DNA from: Archaeoglobales archaeon | GTDB lineage: Archaea > Halobacteriota > Archaeoglobi > Archaeoglobales > Archaeoglobaceae | DNA length: 62,997 bases | Direction: 5' to 3' | NCBI GenBank assembly: GCA_030055595.1 | Contig: JASFYH010000009.1 | Location: 1 to 62,997, forward strand | Shown here: positions 8,996 through 17,576 of the stretch, piece after piece | How the letters are laid out: the number at the start of each line of letters is the position of its first letter | Numbering within the stretch: position 1 is the stretch's first letter | Notes under the pieces: model-generated | What the model was told of the DNA's origin: nothing | What the model saw: only the letters and a program-made list of their open reading frames with translations | The model's database searches: none | Made by a program: the position numbers and the translations under genes

Positions 8996-9442
8996 ATGCG
9001 ACCAACTCTTGACGAATATTTCATGGAGATCGCAAAAGTCATCGCAAAGCGTTCAACATGCCTAAGGAAGAAAGTAGGAGCGGTAATTGTTAAGGATAAG
9101 CGAATATTAGCCACAGGATACAATGGAGCCCCCTCCAATCTGCCCCACTGCGAAGAGGTTGGATGCATGCGAGACAGGCTTGGAGTCCCAAGTGGTGAGA
9201 GGCAAGAGCTTTGTAGAGGAGTTCATGCAGAGCAAAATGCAATTCTACAGGCTGCGAAGTTTGGAATAAGCGTTGAAGGGGCAACACTTTATTCAACACA
9301 CTGCCCTTGTATAACATGTGCGAAGATTATAATAAACGCTGGAATAAAATGTGTGGTCTATGGTAAAGAATATGCGGATAGAAATGGGCTTAAATTGCTT
9401 GAGGAAGCTGGCTTAGAAGTAAGATACTTCCCTTGTGAGTGA
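8996..9442 (+). CDS. Deoxycytidylate (dCMP) deaminase, ComEB family
   Basis: 148 residues. Zinc ligands and catalytic residues are visible: GVHAEQNA (His plus general-base Glu) and [11 protein letters not shown] (PCxxC). The CMP/dCMP-type insert CEEVGCMRD with paired cysteines and the [12 protein letters not shown] motif identify a dCMP deaminase rather than a cytidine deaminase. It converts dCMP to dUMP for thymidylate synthesis. Follows the TatD-like gene by 1 bp. Its stop at 9442 directly abuts the convergent eL40 stop at 9443. Confidence 0.93.
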   Translation: MRPTLDEYFMEIAKVIAKRSTCLRKKVGAVIVKDKRILATGYNGAPSNLPHCEEVGCMRDRLGVPSGERQELCRGVHAEQNAILQAAKFGISVEGATLYSTHCPCITCAKIIINAGIKCVVYGKEYADRNGLKLLEEAGLEVRYFPCE

Positions 9443-9592
9443 TTACTTTCCTTTTCTCTCCTTTGATTTTGGTCTTAAGCCTCTATATCCGCATTTTCTA
9501 CAAGTTTCTGCCTTTATTGGATTCCTTGCATTACACCGCATGCAGATCTTTACATTGAACAACCTTGCTTCAGCTTCAGGAAACCTTGCCAT
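9443..9592 (-). CDS. rpl40e: Large-subunit ribosomal protein eL40
   Basis: 49 residues, short enough to be missed by length cut-offs. Translation starts [13 protein letters not shown] and contains the zinc-binding CMRCNARNP and [12 protein letters not shown], the C2-type zinc finger of archaeal eL40. The C-terminus is strongly basic. Length and motif spacing match the family exactly. The gene ends back-to-back with the dCMP deaminase gene with no spacer. Confidence 0.95.
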   Translation of the reverse strand: MARFPEAEARLFNVKICMRCNARNPIKAETCRKCGYRGLRPKSKERKGK

Positions 9593-9704
9593 GAGTGGAC
9601 TGCTGCATACGATATATAAATCCTTCCGAAATCAAAAAATCAAATAAAAGCCCCCCTATCGGAAAACTTAAAAAATGCAAGTGTATATGTAGGATAAAAA
9701 AGAT

Positions 9705-9777
9705 GCCGCCGTGGCTCAGCTGGAAGAGCGGGTGACTCGTAATCACCAGGTCGCGGGTTCAAAGCCCGCCGGCGGCT
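9705..9777 (+). tRNA. tRNA-Thr (anticodon CGT)
   Basis: A full cloverleaf can be folded: acceptor GCCGCCG/CGGCGGC, D arm GCTC/GAGC, anticodon stem GGTGA/TCACC with loop CTCGTAA (anticodon CGT, reads ACG), T arm GCGGG/CCCGC with loop TTCAAAG, discriminator T. CCA is not encoded and no intron is present. An AT-rich element (acttaaaaaa) about 35-40 bp upstream fits a promoter. Confidence 0.97.
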
Positions 9778-9876
9778 TACTTTGTTTAAAATTCAACTCT
9801 ACCTGAGATGATTAGGAAAATCAGAAGTCGATTGCGGTGAGACAAGTTTATATCTTCCCAGGTTATTTAAATTTCG

Positions 9877-10557
9877 ATGAAGATAGGTTGCTGTGGTTTT
9901 CCGATTTCAATGGATAAATACTTCATGAAATTTGAAGTAGTAGAAGTGCAAAAAACTTTCTACAAGCCTCCAAATTTAGAGACTGTAAAAAAATGGAGAG
10001 CTAAAGCTCCTGAAGACTTTGAATTCACAGTCAAAGCTTGGCAAGTTATAACTCATCCCCCAACAAGTCCAACTTATCGCAAAGCGGGTCTTAAGCTTGA
10101 AGACGCTGGATTTTTTAAGCCCATAGAGGAAGTATTTAGAGCGTGGGAGGTAGTTAGAGAGATAGCAAAGGCTTTAAAAGCAAGATTTATACTTTTTCAG
10201 ACTCCGAAGAGCTTCAAAGAAGAGGAGGCAAGTATCAAAAACATGGTGGAATTTTTCAATTCAATTGAACGTGAATTCGTATTTGGCTGGGAGGCAAGAG
10301 GGTGGAGTGCAGACACGATCAGAAGGGTTTGCGAGTCCTTGAGTTTGATTCACGTTGTAGATCCTTTCGAATCTGCACCAGTCTACGGAGAACTAAAGTA
10401 TTTCAGAATCCACAGGAATCACACGGAAGAGGAGATCTTTTCATTACTCGGCAAAGCGAATTACGTGATGTTTAACAATCCTTTTATGCTACAAGATGCG
10501 GAAAAATTAAAGAAGAGGAGGGATGAAGTTGAGGGAAAAGATCTTAAGAGTGCTTAA
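9877..10557 (+). CDS. DUF72 (YecE-like) TIM-barrel protein
   Basis: 226 residues with DUF72 hallmarks: an N-terminal glycine-rich IGCCGFP, VEVQKTFYKPP, FEFTVKAWQVITH and FGWEARG. The biochemical role of the family is unknown. TATA-like tttatatct lies about 27 bp upstream of the ATG. The gene overlaps purP by 35 bp in another frame, so the two are probably co-transcribed. The purP start inside its 3' end has its own Shine-Dalgarno (gaggaggg). Confidence 0.88.
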   Translation: MKIGCCGFPISMDKYFMKFEVVEVQKTFYKPPNLETVKKWRAKAPEDFEFTVKAWQVITHPPTSPTYRKAGLKLEDAGFFKPIEEVFRAWEVVREIAKALKARFILFQTPKSFKEEEASIKNMVEFFNSIEREFVFGWEARGWSADTIRRVCESLSLIHVVDPFESAPVYGELKYFRIHRNHTEEEIFSLLGKANYVMFNNPFMLQDAEKLKKRRDEVEGKDLKSA

Positions 10558-11596
10558 AGATTACGATCTTGCAAATATTAGCATCGCAACTCTTGGAAGC
10601 CATTCAGCTTTGAACATTCTAAAGGGTGCTAAGGATGAGGGTTTCGAGACGATCTGCATCTGCAAAAAAGGTGAAACTGCGGTTTACAGAAATTTTGGAG
10701 TGGCTGATAAGATCATAGAGGTTGAAAGCTTCGAAGAATTGCTAAAGAAAGACATTCAGGATCTTCTCAAAAAGCAAAATGCAATTCTGATCCCTCACGG
10801 TTCTTTCAATGCCTATATTGGGAAATTAGACGCTCTTGAAGTGCCTCTATTCGGAAACAGAAAGTTAATGGAGTATGAGACCAGCAGAGAAAAGCAGAGA
10901 GAATGGTTTAGAAAGGCAAACGTTCGCATTCCAAAGGAGTTCAAGAGCCCGGAGGAGATCGATAGGCTATGCATTGTGAAATATCAAGGTGCAAAAGGGG
11001 GAAGAGGGTATTTCCTTGTTTCTTCCCCGGAGGAATTTCGCAGAAAGGCGGATAGAATGATAAAAAATGGGTTAGTTGGTCAGAAAGAGCTGGAAAATGC
11101 TGAGATCCAGGAATACATTCTCGGAGCCAACGTTTACTTTTCCTTTTTCTATTCTCCAGTCAATGATCGGATCGAGCTGATTGCGATCGATCGTAGGTAT
11201 GAGCATGTGGATGGAATAGGAAGAATTCCCGCAGAAGAGCAGTTGAAATTGTCTTTAGAGCCAACTTACACAATAATTGGGAATTTTCCTGTCGTGCTTC
11301 GGGAAAGTCTTTTGAATCAGGCTTTTGAGAGTGCTGAAAGGATCGTTGAAGTTTCAAAAGAGATTGCATACCCGGGGATGGTAGGGGCTTTCTGCATTGA
11401 AACGATCTTCAATGAGAGGGCGGAGTTATTTGTTTTCGAGATCTCCGCAAGGATCGTTGCGGGGACAAACGTTGGGATCCCAAGTTCTCCATACTCTTAC
11501 ATTCTATTCGGGGAGAATATGTATATGGGTCGCAGAATTGCGAGGGAGATCAAAATTGCCATTGAGAAGGGAATGGTTGAAGAGCTGATCTATTAG
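10523..11596 (+). CDS. purP: FAICAR synthetase PurP (formate-dependent purine biosynthesis)
   Basis: 357 residues. PurP ligates formate to AICAR using ATP, the ninth step of IMP synthesis in archaea that lack the bacterial PurH transformylase. Signature sequences: ISIATLGSHSALNILKGAKDEGF at the start, IPHGSFNAYIG, ATP-grasp elements VKYQGAKGGRGYF and EYILGANVYFSFFYS, and FEISARIVAGTNVG (metal/ATP site). A strong Shine-Dalgarno sits just before the ATG, within the upstream DUF72 gene. Confidence 0.95.
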   Translation: MKLREKILRVLKDYDLANISIATLGSHSALNILKGAKDEGFETICICKKGETAVYRNFGVADKIIEVESFEELLKKDIQDLLKKQNAILIPHGSFNAYIGKLDALEVPLFGNRKLMEYETSREKQREWFRKANVRIPKEFKSPEEIDRLCIVKYQGAKGGRGYFLVSSPEEFRRKADRMIKNGLVGQKELENAEIQEYILGANVYFSFFYSPVNDRIELIAIDRRYEHVDGIGRIPAEEQLKLSLEPTYTIIGNFPVVLRESLLNQAFESAERIVEVSKEIAYPGMVGAFCIETIFNERAELFVFEISARIVAGTNVGIPSSPYSYILFGENMYMGRRIAREIKIAIEKGMVEELIY

Positions 11597-11605
11597 GTGG
11601 TAGTG

Positions 11606-12484
11606 ATGGTAGAGCAAGAGGGTTTAGAAAAAACGATAAAGGCGGGAGAAATTTTGAAAGAAGTTGTTAAGTCTCTTGAGGAAAAAGTAGTTGTTGGAGC
11701 CAAGCTTCTCGAAGTTGCAGAGTTTGCAGAAAAGAAAATAATTGAGCTTGGTGCAAAACCCGCATTTCCATGCAACATTTCAATAAACAGCGATGCGGCA
11801 CACTTTACCCCAGCAAAGAACGACGACAGAGTTTTCAAAAAGGGAGATCTTGTTAAGATCGATCTCGGTGCCCACATAGACGGCTACATTGCGGATATGG
11901 CGATCTCCATAGATCTCGGTGATCACTCTGAACTCATAAAGGCGAGTAAAGAGGCGGTTTTCAATGCGATCAATGAGATCAAGGCGGGAATTGACACCGC
12001 CAAGCTTGGAAAGATCATAGAAGACACGATCAGAGGCTATGGATTTAAACCGATCGTAAACCTGACCGGGCACGGATTAATGCCTTATATAGCTCATGCT
12101 CCACCAAGCATCTACAACTACGCAACTCAGCGGGGTATTGAGCTTAAAGAGGGCATGATCATAGCTATAGAGCCTTTTGCTACAAATGGAGTAGGAAGGG
12201 TGGCTGAAAGAGGAGAATGCGAGATCTATAGCCTTTTAAATCCGAAGTCAGCGAGGTTGAAAATGGTTCGAGAAATGTTAAATGAAATAATTGAAAAATA
12301 TAAAACTCTCCCGTTTGCAAAAAGGTGGCTTTCAAAAGCTCCAGAGATCTTCATATCAAAGCTCGTAAGAGAAGGCGTGCTAAGAGATTACCCAGTGCTT
12401 TCTGAAGTTTCGGGCGGTATTGTTAGCCAGTGGGAACACACTGTAATCGTTGAAAAAGATTCCGCAAGAGTTGTGACACTTTAG
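11606..12484 (+). CDS. map: Methionine aminopeptidase, type II (archaeal)
   Basis: 292 residues from ATG 11606; an in-frame GTG at 11597 is less likely because ggtggt just before the ATG can serve as ribosome binding site. The enzyme removes initiator Met from nascent proteins using two metal ions. Metal ligands are seen in VKIDLGAHIDGYIADMA (two Asp), LTGHGLMPY (His), AIEPFA (Glu) and QWEHTVIV (Glu). The ~60-residue insert between NEIIEKY and GGIVSQWEHT marks type II. Ten bp downstream of purP; its stop abuts the convergent MTH1187-family gene. Confidence 0.95.
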   Translation: MVEQEGLEKTIKAGEILKEVVKSLEEKVVVGAKLLEVAEFAEKKIIELGAKPAFPCNISINSDAAHFTPAKNDDRVFKKGDLVKIDLGAHIDGYIADMAISIDLGDHSELIKASKEAVFNAINEIKAGIDTAKLGKIIEDTIRGYGFKPIVNLTGHGLMPYIAHAPPSIYNYATQRGIELKEGMIIAIEPFATNGVGRVAERGECEIYSLLNPKSARLKMVREMLNEIIEKYKTLPFAKRWLSKAPEIFISKLVREGVLRDYPVLSEVSGGIVSQWEHTVIVEKDSARVVTL

Positions 12485-12778
12485 TTATTCTTTTAGCACC
12501 GCAGATCTTTTACCTTCAATGGTAAGCTCTTTGTCCCTTCTTTCGTCAATTCTAACTATTGTATAAACTCTTTTTGCACCCATTTCAAAAACCACCTCTC
12601 TTGCCTTCTGAACCGCAGAAAAAAGGCTTTCAATGTTCTCAGCTTCAACGATCGTGCTCATCGCTGTAACTTCCACTTTCAAACCGCTCTTCCTCAACTC
12701 CTCCACCGCTCTCCTCACGAATCTCGAAACACTTTCGCCAACACCTATGGGGATTATGCTAACGTCTGCTATGAGCAT
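12485..12778 (-). CDS. MTH1187/YkoF-like thiamine-binding protein family
   Basis: 97 residues from ATG 12778 (MLIADVSIIPIGVGES), matching the usual ~100-residue length; the longer open frame to 12832 is not needed. Ferredoxin-like fold signatures: SIIPIGVGESVSRFV, VEVTAMSTIVEA and GAKRVYTIVRIDERRDK. Relatives (UPF0045/COG0011) bind thiamine or related ligands in structures, but the physiological role is unsettled. It lies 50 bp downstream of gyrA on the same strand. Confidence 0.87.
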   Translation of the reverse strand: MLIADVSIIPIGVGESVSRFVRRAVEELRKSGLKVEVTAMSTIVEAENIESLFSAVQKAREVVFEMGAKRVYTIVRIDERRDKELTIEGKRSAVLKE

Positions 12779-12828
12779 ACTCAAATTTTTCAAGTTTAGC
12801 ATAATAGGCTTTTGGTGACGAAGTAAGA

Positions 12829-15162
12829 TCAAACAAGCGGTTCTTTATAGACAAAACCTCTCCAAATGCCCTTTCTGCTTACTATGACGCCAGAAGAGCT
12901 TCTCCCCTGAACTGGTATTTCGTCCAGATCGAGTCTTATGCAGTATCCGTCTCTACTGATCAAAAAGAGCTCTCCCGTGTTGCAAACTTCTGCAAAAACC
13001 AGATTTCCAGTTTTTTCAGTGATTTTATAGCCGATCACACCTTTAGCTCCTCTGTGAAACACTCGAAACTTCGAAACATCGCATTTCTTTCCGAAGCCGT
13101 TCTCCGTCAGGAGCAAAATTTTGTCTTCATTTCCCGATGTGATCCATGCAATTCGATCGTCGTCACGAGGACGCATTAAGATCACACCTCTTGAGTTTCT
13201 TGAGTAAACAGGAATATTATCTGCGTTTATCCTTAGAACATAGCCTTTTCTCGTTACCACGAATACATCTTCCCCTTTAAGGAGTGATGCAAAATCGATT
13301 TTTTCGCTTGAGGCTATGATCCCCGCTCTTTTGGCATTTTCAAACTCTTTTAGCGGAACTCTTTTTATGTAGGTATTCTGTGAGAGGATCAGAACTTCTC
13401 CTTCCTCAAAAGAACGAACGTTTACAGCTGAGACGATCTTCTCGTCTTCAAGTCTTATGAGTTTCTTTAGTGAGATGCCGTTCGCGGTTCTGTCCATTTT
13501 TGGCAGATCTTCAACTTCGATCCAGAAAGCATTTCCTTTGTCTGTAAATATTAACAGCTTTTCATCTGAGCTGCAGACATTGAAAAAGGCAACATCATCT
13601 TCCTTTAACTGGACCGCTATAACTCCTACACCGCCTCTTTCTTGCGTTCTAAAAGCATTGGGGGACATCCTTTTCGCGAAACCCTCAGAAGTTACCAAAA
13701 CCAGCGTTCTCTCTGAGATTAAGTGTTCGTCTCTTTCAGAAATGATCTCCGTCCTTCTCGCATCCCCATACTTCTCCTTTATCTCATTTAGTTCTGAGAT
13801 CAGCATTTCATCTAACTTTTTTGGTTCTGCGAGAATAGACTCGTATTCAGCAATCATTTTCTTTAGAGATGTGAATTCATCGATCAAAGATTGAACTTCC
13901 AAGTTCGTCAGTTTTTGAAGCCTCATCTGTAAAATTGCATCAGCCTGAACTTCTGAAATGCTATAGATTTCAATCAAAGACTTTTTAGCTTCCGAAGGAG
14001 ACTTAGATGCTTTTATAATTGCTATTGCATGATCTATATCCTCTATTACTTTTTTCAATCCTTCTACGATGTGGAGTCTCTCACTCGCCTTTTTGAGCTC
14101 ATAAGCGATCTTCTTTTTCAAGATTTCCCTTCTGTGGGTCACGAATTCTGAGATCATGTCTATAAGGCTCAAAACTCTCGGTTCGTTTTTAGCAAGTGCT
14201 AAAAGAGTAATTCCGAAAGTCGTTTCGAGATTCGTGCTCATATATAGCTTTCTTAGAACATTTTCAGGATTTGAATCACTCCTAAGTTCAACGACGATCC
14301 TGATCCCGTCTCTGTCTGACTCGTCTCTTATCGTTCTGATCTCTTCCAGTTCCTTTGCAAGTTCCGCAATATTCTCAATGAGCCTTGACTTGTTGACCAT
14401 ATATGGAATTTCTCTTATGATGATCCTGTCTTCTTCGATCTCTGCTTTACCTCGAACAGTTATTTTTCCTCTTCCAGTTCTATAAGCTTCTAATATCCCC
14501 TCTTTTCCTACTATCTGCCCCCCGCTCGGAAAATCTGGACCTTTTATGAATTGCATGATCTCCTCAAGTGTCGCCTGAGGGTTCTTTATATAGTAGATCA
14601 TAGCGGAGCAGACTTCTGAGAGGTTATGTGGAGGAACATTTGTAGCCATTCCCACAGCTATACCACTTGAGCCATTCACAAGTAGATTGGGTATTTTTGA
14701 AGGTAGAACGAGCGGTTCTTTTAAGGTTGCATCAAAATTCGCCACAAATTCAACAGTCTCTTTTTCTATGTCCGCAAGCATTTCCTCAGCGATCTTAGAA
14801 AGCCTTGCCTCAGTGTATCTCATCGCAGCTGGCGAGTCACCATCAATGCTCCCGAAATTGCCTTGTCCTTCGATCAGCGGATATCTCATTGTAAAATCTT
14901 GAGCTAACCTTACCAGAGCGTCGTAGACAGCAGTGTCGCCGTGAGGGTGATATTTACCCAGAACTTCTCCGACTATTCTCGCACATTTTCTAAATTGTCT
15001 ATCACTCCTGAGACCCATCTCGAACATCGCATACAAAATTCTTCTCTGCACGGGTTTTAGACCATCTCTGACGTCTGGTAAAGCTCTTCCAACGATTACG
15101 CTCATTGCATAGTCTATATATGAGCTTTTAAGCTCTTCAGCGATATCTCTCGTTAGCTCCAC
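12829..15162 (-). CDS. gyrA: DNA gyrase subunit A
   Basis: 777 residues. Catalytic Tyr116 in AAMRYTEAR cleaves and rejoins DNA; upstream is the [10 protein letters not shown] segment of the DNA gate. The C-terminal region has repeated beta-pinwheel blades (for example [14 protein letters not shown] and [13 protein letters not shown]). A GyrA-box-like QERGGVGV precedes them, so the protein should wrap DNA and introduce negative supercoils. Gyrase is thought to have come to euryarchaea from bacteria. gyrB is about 30 kb away, not adjacent. TATA-like ttataaat is about 25 bp upstream of the start. Confidence 0.97.
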   Translation of the reverse strand: MELTRDIAEELKSSYIDYAMSVIVGRALPDVRDGLKPVQRRILYAMFEMGLRSDRQFRKCARIVGEVLGKYHPHGDTAVYDALVRLAQDFTMRYPLIEGQGNFGSIDGDSPAAMRYTEARLSKIAEEMLADIEKETVEFVANFDATLKEPLVLPSKIPNLLVNGSSGIAVGMATNVPPHNLSEVCSAMIYYIKNPQATLEEIMQFIKGPDFPSGGQIVGKEGILEAYRTGRGKITVRGKAEIEEDRIIIREIPYMVNKSRLIENIAELAKELEEIRTIRDESDRDGIRIVVELRSDSNPENVLRKLYMSTNLETTFGITLLALAKNEPRVLSLIDMISEFVTHRREILKKKIAYELKKASERLHIVEGLKKVIEDIDHAIAIIKASKSPSEAKKSLIEIYSISEVQADAILQMRLQKLTNLEVQSLIDEFTSLKKMIAEYESILAEPKKLDEMLISELNEIKEKYGDARRTEIISERDEHLISERTLVLVTSEGFAKRMSPNAFRTQERGGVGVIAVQLKEDDVAFFNVCSSDEKLLIFTDKGNAFWIEVEDLPKMDRTANGISLKKLIRLEDEKIVSAVNVRSFEEGEVLILSQNTYIKRVPLKEFENAKRAGIIASSEKIDFASLLKGEDVFVVTRKGYVLRINADNIPVYSRNSRGVILMRPRDDDRIAWITSGNEDKILLLTENGFGKKCDVSKFRVFHRGAKGVIGYKITEKTGNLVFAEVCNTGELFLISRDGYCIRLDLDEIPVQGRSSSGVIVSRKGIWRGFVYKEPLV

Positions 15163-15258
15163 GTATTAATTCATGAGGACAGGTTATAAATTACTATCTG
15201 CTTTCCAACTCCAAAATTCGAGGCAAAAAATATAAAAGTTAGTCCCTTAATTTTTTTC

Positions 15259-15921
15259 ATGCGTCTTGTTCTTTCGCTTGGTGGTTCAGTTTTTGAAGGA
15301 GATGCTCAAAGAATAAGGAGCTTTGCCGAAGTTCTCGATCAGATCTCAGAGAACAACGAGCTCTTTATAGTGGTTGGTGGCGGAAAGCTGGCAAGAGAGA
15401 TAATAAAGAAGGCAAGAGAGCTTGGGGCAAATGAGACGATGTGCGATTATCTGGGTATTGCGGTCACAAGAATAAATGCAATGCTTTTAGCCTACGCAAT
15501 GAAAAATTCTGCGAAGAAGATCCCAGAGAATTTTATTGAGGCTTTTGAACTCAGTAAAAAATACAAAGCGGTTGTTATGGGTGGAACTTTTCCGGGACAT
15601 ACAACAGATGCAACTTCCTTGCTTCTTGCGGAGTTTGTTAATGCGGATCTTTTTCTAAATGCTACTTCTGTGGATGGGATCTATTCAGAAGATCCTAAGA
15701 AAAACCCAAATGCAAAAAAATTCAACAAAATCACTCCGACTGAGCTTGTAAAGCTTGTTGCAAGCTCTTCAATGGAAGCGGGAGCGAATGTCGTGATCGA
15801 TCTGCTTTCCGCAAAGCTTATAGAGAGGAGCAAAATAAAGACGATCGTCTTCAAAGGGGAGCCTGAAAACATTCTAAAGGTGCTCAGAGGAGAAAAAATA
15901 GGCACAGTGGTGGAGCCTTAA
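15259..15921 (+). CDS. pyrH: Uridylate kinase (UMP kinase), archaeal type
   Basis: 220 residues, amino acid kinase fold. It phosphorylates UMP to UDP. Motifs: VLSLGGSVFEG (phosphate loop), VVGGGKLAREII, MGGTFPGHTTDATS and NATSVDGIYSEDPKKNPNAK. Divergent from gyrA, with its own TATA-like aatataaaa about 25 bp upstream of the ATG, suggesting a leaderless mRNA. Its stop overlaps the convergent stop of the FAD-linked oxidase (15918-15921). Confidence 0.95.
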   Translation: MRLVLSLGGSVFEGDAQRIRSFAEVLDQISENNELFIVVGGGKLAREIIKKARELGANETMCDYLGIAVTRINAMLLAYAMKNSAKKIPENFIEAFELSKKYKAVVMGGTFPGHTTDATSLLLAEFVNADLFLNATSVDGIYSEDPKKNPNAKKFNKITPTELVKLVASSSMEAGANVVIDLLSAKLIERSKIKTIVFKGEPENILKVLRGEKIGTVVEP

Positions 15922-17225
15922 AAGATCTTGTCAGGATTTAGAATTCCATTCGGATCGAAGACCTTTTTGATCTCTTTCATCAAATTGTATTGCTTTGGAT
16001 AAAATTCCCTAAACTCCTCTTTTTTAACAACACCTATTCCGTGTTCTCCGCTTATAACTCCCCCATGATCAATTGCAAGTTTTAAAAGCTCTCTTCTGAA
16101 CTTTGGATAACTTTTCTGCCAATCTTCGTAGATCAAAGGATGTTGGTGGAGATTTCCATCTCCCAAATGTCCGTAAGTGATCAGTTGAATTCCATATTTA
16201 AGAGCGAGCTCCTCACTTCTCTTTAAATATTTCCCAATCTCAGCTGGTGGAACACAGACATCGAGGATCTCAATGATCATGTTCTTCAAACCTACATAAA
16301 TATTACCACGAAGCTCAAGCAGGTCTCTTTGCTCCTTTGGACTTGGAACAAATACGTCTACTGGATCAAATTTTAGAGCGATCTCAGCAACTTCTTCAGC
16401 CTCTTCCTCATGTTCAAAGATGGCTAAAATATGTGCTTCACCTTCTTTCTTCACCCATCTTTTTCCACTAACTTTCTCTCCGATCTCAACCGCCTTTTTT
16501 TCCATGAATTCAATTGCCATTGGGGTTGTGTATAAAGACGCCTCAATTGCAAAATTCAGAGCATCTTCTGTCTTTTTGAAAGGTATTGCAAGCATGCTCA
16601 TCTCTTTAAGAGGAGGTAAAAGCCTTATAATTGCCTTTGTAATTACGCCAAGCGTCCCTTCACTGCCCACCATCAAATGGAGAAGTGAGTAGCCAGAGGA
16701 GTTCTTTAAAGTTTTTCCTCCAAGGTTTATGATTTCTCCATTGGGAAGCACAACTTCAAGTCCAAGAACGTAATTTCTCATGACTCCAAATTTTAGAGCT
16801 CTTACCCCGCCGGCATTTGTAGCAATCATCCCCCCAACTGTTGCACTTTCAGCACCCGGACGTGGTGGAAAGCTTAATCCGTGTCGCTCTGCAGTTCTTG
16901 AGAGCTCTTCGAGTGTCACACCCACTTGGCAGATCGCAAATCTGTTTTTTTTATCAATTTCGATCTCTTTCATTTTCTCGGTTGAGATCAAGATCCCTCT
17001 TCTCGTCGGCACCGCTCCACCGCTCAGTCCAGTGCCACCACCACGAATAAATACGGGAATTCTTTTAGAATTTGCAAACTTGAGTATTTCAGAAACTTCC
17101 TGTGAATTGCTCGGCTTAACTACAACAAATTCAGCTGGCTTCGGTGCTACTGGCTTTGGAGTCTCGTCGTAGGCGTAGCTCTCGTTCTCATATACTTTGC
17201 AGATCATTTCGAGTTCTTTGAACAT
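15918..17225 (-). CDS. dld: FAD-linked oxidase, D-lactate dehydrogenase/glycolate oxidase family
   Basis: 435 residues. The N-terminal PCMH-type FAD domain has IRGGGTGLSGGAVP and PGAESATVGGMIATNAGG. The C-terminal substrate domain has YGHLGDGNLHQHPL and HGGVISGEHGIGVVKKEEF. Such enzymes oxidise D-lactate or another 2-hydroxyacid, and Archaeoglobus has D-lactate dehydrogenases of this family. The exact substrate is inference. Start at 17225 overlaps the upstream RNase P gene by 38 bp; ATG 17207 is an alternative. Confidence 0.88.
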   Translation of the reverse strand: MFKELEMICKVYENESYAYDETPKPVAPKPAEFVVVKPSNSQEVSEILKFANSKRIPVFIRGGGTGLSGGAVPTRRGILISTEKMKEIEIDKKNRFAICQVGVTLEELSRTAERHGLSFPPRPGAESATVGGMIATNAGGVRALKFGVMRNYVLGLEVVLPNGEIINLGGKTLKNSSGYSLLHLMVGSEGTLGVITKAIIRLLPPLKEMSMLAIPFKKTEDALNFAIEASLYTTPMAIEFMEKKAVEIGEKVSGKRWVKKEGEAHILAIFEHEEEAEEVAEIALKFDPVDVFVPSPKEQRDLLELRGNIYVGLKNMIIEILDVCVPPAEIGKYLKRSEELALKYGIQLITYGHLGDGNLHQHPLIYEDWQKSYPKFRRELLKLAIDHGGVISGEHGIGVVKKEEFREFYPKQYNLMKEIKKVFDPNGILNPDKIF

Positions 17226-17529
17226 CCCGATCCCCCAACTGAAATCTTCTAATATACATGCAGTTCAAGCAAGTGATTACAACTTTGGATTTATAAATCC
17301 TAACACGAAATCTCTCCGCCTTGTAGGGATAAAGACACTTCTTGCAGAAGTAAAGCTTAAACTTTTTTGGAATTCTGACTCTATATTTCATTGCAATCCT
17401 CGTTGCAAGCTCGACATATCTTCTTGCCAGTTCATAATCGACATTTTTAAACTTTTCAGCTCGCTCTATTAAGTAGACTATTCTTTCCATCGCTATTTCT
17501 CTCTCCCTCTCCTTTTCCCTCTTGAGCAC
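17188..17529 (-). CDS. rnp4: RNase P protein component 4 (Rpp21/Rpr2 family)
   Basis: 113 residues from GTG 17529. It is part of the archaeal RNase P holoenzyme that trims the 5' leader of tRNAs. Two N-terminal helices (AMERIVYLIERAEKF, YELARRYVELATRIAMKY, VRIPKKFK) precede a zinc ribbon, FCKKC and CLNC. I prefer GTG 17529 over ATG 17490 because the KREKEREREIA segment aligns with the first helix of known Rpp21, and a TATA-like element lies about 24 bp upstream of the GTG. Divergent from SepRS with only 47 bp between start codons. Confidence 0.88.
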   Translation of the reverse strand: MLKREKEREREIAMERIVYLIERAEKFKNVDYELARRYVELATRIAMKYRVRIPKKFKLYFCKKCLYPYKAERFRVRIYKSKVVITCLNCMYIRRFQLGDRDVQRTRNDLQSI

Positions 17530-17548
17530 GTTATAAATTACGACAAAG

Positions 17549-17556
17549 ATAAATAA
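17549..17556. promoter_or_regulatory. Shared TATA-like element between rnp4 and sepS
   Basis: ATAAATAA lies at the midpoint of the two divergent start codons (first bases 17529 and 17577). It is about 24 bp from each, the expected distance for leaderless archaeal transcripts. No second TATA-like sequence is needed to explain either gene. Function is inferred from position. Confidence 0.5.
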
Positions 17557-17576
17557 CTTTACTTCCAAGCTTTGGT

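Noticed and set aside
9435-9647. Plus-strand 70-codon frame after the dCMP deaminase gene
   Set aside because: The opposite strand encodes ribosomal protein eL40 with a perfect zinc finger, so this frame is its shadow.
9786-9840. Possible C/D box guide RNA after tRNA-Thr (gatgatt and ctga-like bits)
   Set aside because: C box is imperfect, and no properly spaced D, C' and D' boxes were found.
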